14,298 nt of DNA, taken from Draconibacterium orientale. Lineage in GTDB: Bacteria > Bacteroidota > Bacteroidia > Bacteroidales > UBA1556. Below are positions 7,695-14,298 of this stretch, in pieces. The position numbers and the translations under genes are program-made. The stretch lies in assembly GCA_022736595.1 (NCBI GenBank), contig DZDC01000059.1:1-14298 (forward strand), read 5' to 3'. A model generated the notes under the pieces. The model was not told the DNA's origin and did not search any database. It saw only the letters and a program-made list of their open reading frames with translations. Positions within the stretch are counted from its first letter, which is position 1. Every line of letters starts with the position of its first letter.

Positions 7695-10600
7695 ATGAAT
7701 ATTCAGGATTTTTCAAAGCTTTTTGCTCAAGATTTGGAGGGTAAAAAGTTTTTTGAGGCAGTGCAAAAGAGTCAAAATTCCATTCTTTTGAAGGGATTAT
7801 TGGGTTCCTATGCCTCCATTTTAGCTCATAACCTGCATCAAGAGCAGGGCGGAGTGAGTTTATTTGTGCTCAACGACAAAGAGCAAGCCGCTTATTTTCT
7901 AAACGATTTAGAACAACTCTGGGGCGAAAATGGCAAAAATTTGCAATTTAAAAAAGTGCTTTTTTTTCCTGCCGCCTATAAGAAAGCCTACGACCAAGAG
8001 CATATCGACAACAACAACCTTTTGTACCGCACCGAAGTGATCAAAAGATTGGGCACCGGAAGTACCAATTTGATGGTGGTGAGCTTTCCGGAAGCCCTGA
8101 GCGAAAAAGTGGTTAGCAAATCCTATGTGAGCAAAAACACCCTTAAAATTGAACAAGGTAATCGCTTAGGCTTTGATTTTGTGCTGGAGCTGTTGCAAGA
8201 ATTTCAATTTGAACAAGTTGACTTTGTGGTGGAACCCGGTGAGTATGCTTTTAGAGGTGGAATTATTGATGTTTTTTCTTTTAGCAACGAATTGCCCTAT
8301 CGCATCGAGTTTTTTGGAGATGAGGTGGAGAGCATCCGAAGTTTTGACCCCACCAACCAGCGAGCCATCGAAAATCATAAGAAGATTCAAATTATTCCCA
8401 ATGTGCAATTGAGGTCATTGGTGGAAAAAAGGCAGGATATCATGAGCTATTTTCCTCCCAATTCGCGCCTTTGGTTTCAACAAATGGATTTTGCCTTTGA
8501 TAAGGTGGATAAGGAATATGACCGTGCCCAGGAATTGTACCAAGCCGACCAAAGTAGTATTAAACCCCTGCCTCCACAAGAACTATTTGCCAGTGCTGCC
8601 GATTTGAAACAATCATTGCAAAAGCACCTCATCATTGAAATGGCGGAGCGCGCCTATACCTCCGGGGCTGAGGTTTTTAAATTTGATTTGAAACCCCAAC
8701 CTCCTTTCCATAAACAGTTTGAACTGTTGGTCAGCAATTTGCTCGACAACCAAGCCGAAGACATTCGCAATTTTATTCTTAGCGATCAAGAAAATCAAAT
8801 CAAGCGCATCAGCTCCATATTTACCGATATGGGCGAAGAAAACAAACCCTTGGCTTTGCAATGGCAGCCTGTGGTGGTTGGCTTGCAAGGAGGTTTTATC
8901 GATAAACGCCTTGGGTTGGCGTGCTATACCGAGCACCAAATCTTTGAACGTTACCATCGTTTTCAACTTAAGGAACGCTTTAATAACAAGGAGGCCATTA
9001 CCCTTAAAGAAATATACAATCTTCAGCCAGGCGATTTTGTAACCCATATCGACCACGGAATTGCACGCTTTGGTGGCCTCGAAAAAATCAATAACAACGG
9101 CAAAGAACAGGAAGCCATTCGTTTGCATTTTCTCAACAACGATCTTATTTATGTGAGTATCCATGCTTTGCATCGGGTGTCGAAATATGTGAGCAAAGAC
9201 GGAACGGAGCCCAAGCTGAGTAAGTTGGGAACCAAAACCTGGTCGAACCTTAAGGATAAGGCCAAATCGAAGGTGAAAGACATTGCCAAAGATTTGATTG
9301 CCCTATATGCCAAACGAAAATCAACGCAAGGCTATTCTTACGATCCAGATAGTTTTATGCAAACCGAATTGGAAGCCAGCTTTTTCTATGAAGATACTCC
9401 CGATCAAACCAAAGCCACCGAAGACATCAAGCGCGATATGGAAAGCGAAAATCCCATGGATCGATTGGTGTGTGGGGATGTGGGGTTTGGCAAAACCGAG
9501 GTGGCCATTAGGGCTGCCTTTAAAGCAACTGCCGATAATAAGCAGGTGGCAGTATTGGTGCCAACCACCATTTTGGCTATGCAACATTACAATACCTTCA
9601 AAACTCGGCTCAAAGATTTTCCTGTGAAGGTGGATTACATCAATCGGTTTAGGAGCAGTGCACAGCAAAAAGAAACTTTGCAAAAACTAAAAGAGGGCAA
9701 AGTCGATATTCTGATTGGAACCCATCGCATAGTAAGCAAAGACGTGGAATTTAAGGATTTAGGGTTGCTTATCATTGATGAGGAACAAAAGTTCGGAGTA
9801 AGCATTAAAGAAAAGCTGAAAAACATTAAGGTAAATGTGGATACGCTAACGCTCACGGCCACCCCCATTCCGCGAACGTTGCAATTTTCGCTGATGGGCG
9901 CTCGTGATTTGAGCATCATCAATACGCCGCCACCCAATCGGTTTCCAGTACAAACGGAGTTGCATCCCATTAACGAAGACATTATTCGCGACGCCATATT
10001 GTACGAGATTTCGCGTAGAGGTCAAGTGTATGTCATCAACAATCGCATTCAGAATATTTACGATATCGCTTTGCTCATTCAAAAGCTGGTACCCAAAGCC
10101 AGAGTTGTTGTGGGACACGGTCAGATGGAGGGCGACAAACTCGAAAAAACCATGATGGATTTTATAGCCGGCGATTACGATGTGTTGGTGGCTACCACCA
10201 TTGTTGAGTCGGGACTCGATATTCCCAACGCCAATACCATGATCATTTACGATGCTCAAAACTATGGATTAAGCGACCTGCACCAGTTGCGAGGTAGGGT
10301 AGGACGAACCAATAAAAAGGCTTTTTGCTACCTTCTTACTCCGCCCATTTCGGTTTTAAGTAATGAAAGCCGCAAACGTTTGCAAGCCATTGAAGAATTT
10401 TCAGATTTAGGATCGGGCCTTAACATTGCCATGCGCGACCTCGACATTCGGGGTGCGGGAAATATTTTGGGAGCCGAACAAAGCGGCTTTATTTCGGAAA
10501 TAGGCTTTGAAATGTTTCATCAAATTATGGATGAGGCCATTCAGGAACTCAAGGAAACAGAGTTTAAAGAGGTTTTTGCTGAGGAAAATAGGAAGCGCAA

Positions 10601-11090
10601 GCAAGAGTTTGTACGCGAATGTAAATTTGAGTCAGACCTCGAATTACTTATTCCTGATACGTATATTCAACAATCTGCCGAGCGATTGATGCTTTACAAA
10701 AGGCTTGATAGCTGTAAAAATGAGGTAGAGTTGCAGGAGTTTGAAGCCGAAATGGCCGATCGCTTTGGTGCTTTGCCAGAAGAGGCGGTGGGATTGGTGC
10801 AAAGCTTAAAAACCCGCTGGATGGCTCAACAACTTGGTTTTGAGAAACTGGCGATCAAAAATCATAAAATGATTGCATGGCTCGTTTACCGTCAAGATTC
10901 GGATTATTATAGTGGACCTATTTTTGGGTCGTTAATTCAATACTTGCAAATCTATCCAAACCAAGGAGTTATGAAAGAAAGCGAGGGAAAACTGAGTTTA
11001 AATTTTGGCACAATGCTTACCATAAAACAAGCCCATGACAGGATTCATAACTTAAAAAATTGGGTAGATATTAAAGTGGGAGGGGAGTAA
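7695..11090 (+). CDS. mfd: Transcription-repair coupling factor Mfd
   Basis: An 1131-residue SF2 ATPase, close to the usual Mfd length (1148 in E. coli). It pushes RNA polymerase stalled at DNA lesions off the template and recruits UvrA for nucleotide excision repair. The N-terminal UvrB-like region (about 1-330) lacks a Walker motif, as expected. The RNA polymerase interaction domain starts near 448 with FVTHIDHGIARFGG. The motor carries Walker A GDVGFGKT (594-601, Lys600), the DEEQ box (695-698), TATP (721-724), the translocation segment TTIVESG (834-840) and motif VI RGRVGR (866-871). The C-terminal D7 domain follows (about 960-1100). No frameshift or missing motif is seen. The start at 7695 is preferred over 7680 because a TACTTTTG promoter element lies between the two ATGs. 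The TAA stop is the first unit of an octamer tandem array. Confidence 0.98.
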   Translation: MNIQDFSKLFAQDLEGKKFFEAVQKSQNSILLKGLLGSYASILAHNLHQEQGGVSLFVLNDKEQAAYFLNDLEQLWGENGKNLQFKKVLFFPAAYKKAYDQEHIDNNNLLYRTEVIKRLGTGSTNLMVVSFPEALSEKVVSKSYVSKNTLKIEQGNRLGFDFVLELLQEFQFEQVDFVVEPGEYAFRGGIIDVFSFSNELPYRIEFFGDEVESIRSFDPTNQRAIENHKKIQIIPNVQLRSLVEKRQDIMSYFPPNSRLWFQQMDFAFDKVDKEYDRAQELYQADQSSIKPLPPQELFASAADLKQSLQKHLIIEMAERAYTSGAEVFKFDLKPQPPFHKQFELLVSNLLDNQAEDIRNFILSDQENQIKRISSIFTDMGEENKPLALQWQPVVVGLQGGFIDKRLGLACYTEHQIFERYHRFQLKERFNNKEAITLKEIYNLQPGDFVTHIDHGIARFGGLEKINNNGKEQEAIRLHFLNNDLIYVSIHALHRVSKYVSKDGTEPKLSKLGTKTWSNLKDKAKSKVKDIAKDLIALYAKRKSTQGYSYDPDSFMQTELEASFFYEDTPDQTKATEDIKRDMESENPMDRLVCGDVGFGKTEVAIRAAFKATADNKQVAVLVPTTILAMQHYNTFKTRLKDFPVKVDYINRFRSSAQQKETLQKLKEGKVDILIGTHRIVSKDVEFKDLGLLIIDEEQKFGVSIKEKLKNIKVNVDTLTLTATPIPRTLQFSLMGARDLSIINTPPPNRFPVQTELHPINEDIIRDAILYEISRRGQVYVINNRIQNIYDIALLIQKLVPKARVVVGHGQMEGDKLEKTMMDFIAGDYDVLVATTIVESGLDIPNANTMIIYDAQNYGLSDLHQLRGRVGRTNKKAFCYLLTPPISVLSNESRKRLQAIEEFSDLGSGLNIAMRDLDIRGAGNILGAEQSGFISEIGFEMFHQIMDEAIQELKETEFKEVFAEENRKRKQEFVRECKFESDLELLIPDTYIQQSAERLMLYKRLDSCKNEVELQEFEAEMADRFGALPEEAVGLVQSLKTRWMAQQLGFEKLAIKNHKMIAWLVYRQDSDYYSGPIFGSLIQYLQIYPNQGVMKESEGKLSLNFGTMLTIKQAHDRIHNLKNWVDIKVGGE

Positions 11091-11165
11091 TGCGGTAATG
11101 CGATAATGTGGTAATGCGGTAATGCGGTAATGGGGTAATGCGGTAATGGGGTAATGCGATAATGG
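11088..11165. repeat. 8-bp tandem repeat array (TAATGCGG) starting at the mfd stop codon
   Basis: Nine consecutive 8-base units and a partial tenth: TAATGCGG, TAATGCGA, TAATGTGG, TAATGCGG twice, TAATGGGG, TAATGCGG, TAATGGGG, TAATGCGA and then TAATGG. All units keep TAATG and vary only in the last three bases. The TAA of unit one is the mfd stop codon. Because 8 and 3 are coprime, TAA recurs in all three forward frames every 24 bases, while the opposite strand has no stop and yields a PHYRIT-like repeated peptide. That explains the 67-residue minus-strand frame at 11071-11274, which I do not call a gene. Confidence 0.95.
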
Positions 11166-11246
11166 AACACGGATGACACGGATATGGCAGATTTGCACGG
11201 ATTCGATAATCTGTGATTATTTGCTTAATCCGCGTCATTAGCGTTC
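11165..11246. repeat. Long imperfect inverted repeat (ACACGGATGACACGGAT type)
   Basis: The left arm GAACACGGATGACACGGAT (11165-11183) pairs with the right arm ATCCGCGTCATTAGCGTTC (11228-11246) at 15 of 19 positions. An inner stem CAGATT (11188-11193) pairs with AATCTG (11208-11213). GGAACAC recurs once more in direct orientation at 11256-11262. This matches a type of degenerate palindromic spacer repeat that I recall from many Bacteroidota genomes. The hairpin could also limit read-through from mfd, but no U-tract follows directly, so it is not called a terminator. Confidence 0.75.
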
Positions 11247-11388
11247 TATTTATTTGGAACACAGACAATACCAATTTAACGAATCATTGGGGGAAATTAG
11301 TCTAATGCGTGAGAATTATCGGGCTATTTTCTTTTTCCTTTTTTCTTTTATCGTTTTTGGATCACGAATTCACACGAAGTTTTAAACA
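11247..11388. other. Remainder of the mfd-ssb spacer: pyrimidine tract, no gene
   Basis: No open frame of note is present. It contains a 23-base all-pyrimidine, T-rich run on the plus strand at 11327-11349 and short ATCACGAATTCACACGAAG-like sequence (about 11360-11379) resembling degenerate dispersed repeats. No tRNA-like or riboswitch-like fold is recognised. Confidence 0.6.
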
Positions 11389-11422
11389 TTTGCTGAGCCG
11401 TTGGCAATAATTCTTATTTTTG
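11389..11422 (+). promoter_or_regulatory. ssb promoter (TTTG-22-TATTTTTG)
   Basis: TTTG at 11389-11392 and TATTTTTG at 11415-11422, 22 bases apart, fit the Bacteroidota -33/-7 arrangement. A leader of roughly 25 bases follows, ending in an A-rich stretch (AAAAATTAGAAAAC) directly before the ssb ATG, which is typical of this phylum where Shine-Dalgarno sites are weak. Confidence 0.7.
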
Positions 11423-11453
11423 AAATCGAAATATTATTTAAAAATTAGAAAAC

Positions 11454-11921
11454 ATGGCAGGAATCAATAAGGTAATTTTAGTGGGTAACTTAGGCGCAGA
11501 TCCTGAAGTTCGTACCCTTGAGAACGGAACCAAAGTAGCTCAATTTAACATGGCTACCACCGAAAGTTATAAGGACAAAGATGGCAATTGGCAAGACCAA
11601 ACCGAATGGCATCGCATCGTTTTATGGCGTCAGTTGGCCGAAAGGGCGGGTGGCAGCCTACATAAAGGATCAAAAATCTATTTAGAAGGAAAACTTCGCA
11701 CCCGAAGTTGGGTCAATAAAGATAATCAAACCAATTATACCACCGAAATAATTGGTGACAAAATGTTGCTCCTCGACAAACGCGAAGGTGGCGGTTCCTT
11801 TAACGCTGCTCCCATTACCGAGGAAGATTATTCGACTCGGCCAGCAAGTGCTAGCTCGCAAGTGGCACCACCCATGCCCGATTTTTCAAGCACTCAAAAT
11901 GCTGACGATCTTCCGTTTTAA
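11454..11921 (+). CDS. ssb: Single-stranded DNA-binding protein SSB
   Basis: A 155-residue SSB. It binds single-stranded DNA, probably as a homotetramer, during replication, recombination and repair. The OB-fold covers about residues 1-112 and opens with MAGINKVILVGNLGADPEVR, followed by TEWHRIVLW and KGSKIYLEGKLRTRSW, all close to the bacterial consensus. Residues 113-150 form a low-complexity Ser/Ala/Pro linker, and the protein ends in the acidic tip DDLPF, the docking peptide for partner proteins. The start is fixed by the conserved N-terminus and the A-rich leader. It precedes tex by 60 bases on the same strand, and I see no good -7 element in that gap, so the two may share a transcript. 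Confidence 0.98.
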   Translation: MAGINKVILVGNLGADPEVRTLENGTKVAQFNMATTESYKDKDGNWQDQTEWHRIVLWRQLAERAGGSLHKGSKIYLEGKLRTRSWVNKDNQTNYTTEIIGDKMLLLDKREGGGSFNAAPITEEDYSTRPASASSQVAPPMPDFSSTQNADDLPF

Positions 11922-11981
11922 TCCATTTGGTTTAGCACTAAGCAAAGTTTTTAAGGTTTCACGACCCCCTTTTTTAAACTC

Positions 11982-14099
11982 ATGATCAATTTTATAGCAC
12001 AAAGTCTTGGTTTAAGTTCCAAGTCGGTGACAGGCTGTGTGGCACTTTTTGAAGAGGGCGCTGGCATTCCTTTCATAGCACGTTACCGCAAAGAGGCCAC
12101 CCAAGGACTCGACGAGGTGGACATCAGTCGTATCAGCGAGGCACGGGTTCAGTTTTTAGAACTTCAAAAGCGTAAAGCCTTTGTAATCGATAGCATCGAA
12201 AAGCAAGGCCAACTCAATTCAGAACTTCGCAAAAGCATTGATCAGTGCACGCTTATGACCGATTTGGAGGATTTGTATTTGCCCTTTAAACCCAAGCGTA
12301 AAACTCGTGCCACCGTGGCCAAAGAAAGGGGTTTGGAGCCCTTGGCCAAAATTTTGATGAGTCAAAATATTCCAGATTTTTACTTTCGAGCCGAACGCTT
12401 TATTCGCCCTCCCGAGGTAGAGTCGGCAGATGAAGCTATTGATGGAGCCTTGGATATCATCGCCGAATGGATTAGTGAGCGGCAAATAGTGCGAAGTCGT
12501 TTGCGCCAAGTGTGGCAACGCAGAGGCCGGCTGGTGTCGAAAAAGGATGCCAAAGCCGAAGACACTCAATCCTTATTTCAGAGTTTTTACAGCACCGAGG
12601 AAGCCCTGCATCGGGTGCCTCATCATCGTATTTTGGCCATGTTTAGGGGAGAGAATGAAGGTATTCTCAAACTGAAGCTTCAAGCCGATGAAGATGAAGT
12701 GCTGGATCAAGTGAGCAAATTGGTTTTACGGCCACAATCGGCTTGCGAAAATGAAATAGCCAAGGCCATCCGCGAAAGTTATAAGCGTCTCATTGCGCCT
12801 TCGTTAGAAACTGAATTTAGGACCCAGCTCAAAGAAAATGCCGATGCAGCAGCCATTCAGATTTTTGCCGAAAACCTGCGTCAATTGTTGATGGCCAATC
12901 CCATGGGGCAGAAGGTGACTCTTGCCTTAGATCCAGGTTTTAAAAGTGGCTGCAAGCTGGTGATATTGGATGCACAGGGGAAGCTCCTGCACAACGAAAC
13001 CATTTATCCTCACCCTCCCCAAAACGAATATAAACAAGCCCAACGCAAACTGCAAAGTTTAGTTAATGCATACAAAGTAGAAGCTGTAGCCATAGGAAAT
13101 GGAACGGCAGGGAGAGAAACGGAGTTGCTATTGCAAAACACGCCCTTCGATAGAAAAGTAATGGCGGTGAGCGTTAACGAAAGTGGAGCCTCAGTATATT
13201 CTGCCAGCCCCTTAGCTCGAGCCGAATTTCCCGAATACGACCTTACCGTGCGCGGGGCAGTGAGCATTGGCCGCCGACTCATGGATCCCTTGGCCGAATT
13301 GGTAAAAATTGATCCCAAATCCATTGGAGTGGGTCAATATCAGCACGATGTGGATCAGAAGAAACTTCAAAGCAAACTCGATCAGGTGGTGATGAGCGTG
13401 GTGAGCAATGTGGGCGTGGAGCTCAACACAGCAAGTAAAGAACTGTTGCAATACATTGTGGGCATTGGTCCCGCTTTGGCACAAAAAATTGTGGATTATC
13501 GCAATCAGAACGGAGCTTTTGAAAGTCGAAAACAATTGAAGAAAATCTCGGGTTTTGGCGAAAAAGCCTATGAACAATCGGCAGGATTTATTCGCATCCG
13601 CAATGCTAAAAACCCCTTGGACAATACCGCCGTTCACCCTGAGAGTTATGCCGTGGTGGAACGTATGGCCAAACATTATAAAGTGACGGTGGAGCAACTT
13701 ATTGCCAATGAAGAATTGCTCAACAGCATCGACACAAAGCTATTTATCGACGAAAAAACAGGGACTTTTACCTTGGCTGATATTGTGCAAGAATTGAAGA
13801 AGCCTAATCGTGATCCACGAACCCGAACCAATTTTTTTGAATTTGACAAGAATATCACCAAGCCCTCAGATCTTAAAGAAGGAATGTTGTTGTACGGTTT
13901 GGTGACCAATATAACGGCTTTTGGAGCCTTTGTGGACGTGGGGGTGCATCAGGACGGACTGGTGCACATCAGCGAAATGGCCGATACTTTTGTCAATGAC
14001 CCACACAAAGTGGTGAAGTTGAATCAGAAGGTAAGAGTGAGAGTGGTTTCGGTGGAAATGGACCGAAAACGAATACAACTCAGCATGAAGGGGTTTTAG
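11982..14099 (+). CDS. tex: Tex family S1 RNA-binding transcription accessory protein
   Basis: A 705-residue Tex protein, somewhat shorter than the roughly 780 residues of proteobacterial Tex. Tex is a cytosolic nucleic-acid-binding protein linked to transcription and related to eukaryotic Spt6. The N-terminal helical region includes the family hallmark IPFIARYRKEATQGLDEV (about 29-46). The YqgF/RNase H-like domain spans about 310-440, with LALDPGFKSGC (314-324), IGNGTAGRET (371-380) and SVYSASPLARAEFP (404-417). The conserved GVGQYQHDV is at 449-457. Helix-hairpin-helix elements lie around 491-545 (VGIGPALAQKI, ISGFGEKAYEQ), and an S1 domain spans 633-703 (GLVTNITAFGAFVDVG, then DGLVHISEM). 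The N-terminus is collinear with the family, supporting the ATG at 11982. The stop codon overlaps the stop of a small convergent minus-strand frame by two bases. Confidence 0.97.
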   Translation: MINFIAQSLGLSSKSVTGCVALFEEGAGIPFIARYRKEATQGLDEVDISRISEARVQFLELQKRKAFVIDSIEKQGQLNSELRKSIDQCTLMTDLEDLYLPFKPKRKTRATVAKERGLEPLAKILMSQNIPDFYFRAERFIRPPEVESADEAIDGALDIIAEWISERQIVRSRLRQVWQRRGRLVSKKDAKAEDTQSLFQSFYSTEEALHRVPHHRILAMFRGENEGILKLKLQADEDEVLDQVSKLVLRPQSACENEIAKAIRESYKRLIAPSLETEFRTQLKENADAAAIQIFAENLRQLLMANPMGQKVTLALDPGFKSGCKLVILDAQGKLLHNETIYPHPPQNEYKQAQRKLQSLVNAYKVEAVAIGNGTAGRETELLLQNTPFDRKVMAVSVNESGASVYSASPLARAEFPEYDLTVRGAVSIGRRLMDPLAELVKIDPKSIGVGQYQHDVDQKKLQSKLDQVVMSVVSNVGVELNTASKELLQYIVGIGPALAQKIVDYRNQNGAFESRKQLKKISGFGEKAYEQSAGFIRIRNAKNPLDNTAVHPESYAVVERMAKHYKVTVEQLIANEELLNSIDTKLFIDEKTGTFTLADIVQELKKPNRDPRTRTNFFEFDKNITKPSDLKEGMLLYGLVTNITAFGAFVDVGVHQDGLVHISEMADTFVNDPHKVVKLNQKVRVRVVSVEMDRKRIQLSMKGF

Positions 14100-14298
14100 T
14101 ATAAGGGAGGTCTTAAAAATGCTTTTTCTACGTTGAACTTACGGTCTAATTCTTCATGAAAGTCTGCTGGCGGAAGCATTTTAAAACTGTCTTTAATTTC
14201 TTCAAATAATTCAGGTTGATTTTCCTTTACTGATAGAACTTACGCAATTCAAGAAATGTTTCAAGCCAGGCTCGCTTCTTAATGCCATATAACTCCAT
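14096..14298 (-). pseudogene. Unrecognised partial coding sequence with apparent frameshift
   Basis: On the minus strand, from the window edge, one frame reads MELYGIKKRAWLETFLELRK, continues FYQ and stops at 14229-14227. A second frame, shifted by -1, opens at 14239 and reads VLSVKENQPELFEEIKDSFK, then MLPPADFHEELDRKFNVEKAFLRPPLY, stopping at 14098-14096. The two overlap at 14230-14239. Joined there they give a natural-looking sequence (LRKFY then LSVKENQPELF), as if one base, or one copy of a CTAT duplication, had been lost. The charged, helical-looking composition suggests real or formerly real coding. I do not recognise the family. The gene may extend beyond the edge, so the ATG at the border need not be its start. 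It could also be two unrelated chance frames. Confidence 0.4.

Noticed and set aside
11071..11274. 67-residue minus-strand frame with PHYRIT repeats.
   Set aside because: It is the stop-free reverse strand of the TAATGCGG array plus part of the inverted repeat, and it overlaps the end of mfd.
11327..11349. Pyrimidine-rich T tract as a possible intrinsic terminator for mfd.
   Set aside because: No GC-rich stem sits directly upstream. The nearest hairpin ends about 80 bases earlier.
25..14099. The idea that SNF2, Mfd, SSB and Tex together form a dedicated defence or repair island.
   Set aside because: They lie on different strands with separate promoters and are mixed with unrelated metabolic and envelope genes. 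Mfd, SSB and Tex are universal housekeeping genes.

Overview
This window looks like a chromosomal segment from a member of the Bacteroidota. The strongest sign is promoter grammar: a TAnnTTTG -7 element sits just upstream of most genes (TACTTTTG, TACCTTTG or TATTTTTG), and A-rich leaders replace clear Shine-Dalgarno sites. The protein set agrees: a Bacteroidota-length Mfd, a short Tex, a lipoprotein beta-propeller and a YhcC-type radical SAM protein. No rRNA, tRNA, CRISPR array, insertion sequence or intrinsic terminator can be supported. Exact family or genus cannot be read from the sequence.

Layout. Four genes run on the minus strand from about 7.6 kb down to the left edge: a YhcC-like radical SAM protein (6619-7584), a D-2-hydroxyacid dehydrogenase (5641-6582), an eight-bladed PQQ-type beta-propeller lipoprotein (4442-5584) and a 1349-residue SNF2-family ATPase (25-4074). 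Each has its own candidate -7 element, so they look like neighbours rather than one operon. A divergent 110-base region (7585-7694) separates them from the plus-strand set: mfd (7695-11090), ssb (11454-11921) and tex (11982-14099). At the right edge, an unrecognised and apparently frameshifted minus-strand reading frame (14096-14298) converges on tex.

Function. The plus-strand genes serve DNA and RNA transactions: Mfd displaces stalled RNA polymerase and recruits excision repair, SSB coats single-stranded DNA, and Tex is an S1-domain RNA-binding transcription accessory factor. The SNF2 protein is also a nucleic-acid-dependent ATPase, but of unknown role. The dehydrogenase, lipoprotein and radical SAM protein show no clear pathway link to these or to each other.

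The two gaps longer than 300 bases are packed with repeats. The gap 4075-4441 holds a GC-richer double stem-loop element and a short ACACAAAG-like remnant. The gap 11091-11453 starts with an 8-bp tandem array whose first TAA is the mfd stop codon, followed by a long imperfect inverted repeat and then the ssb promoter. The window is mostly housekeeping. The features most worth a second look are the indel-free 40-residue register of the propeller, the octamer array, the apparently leaderless divergent promoters, the AT-rich unrecognised N-terminal half of the SNF2 protein, and the broken frame at the right edge.
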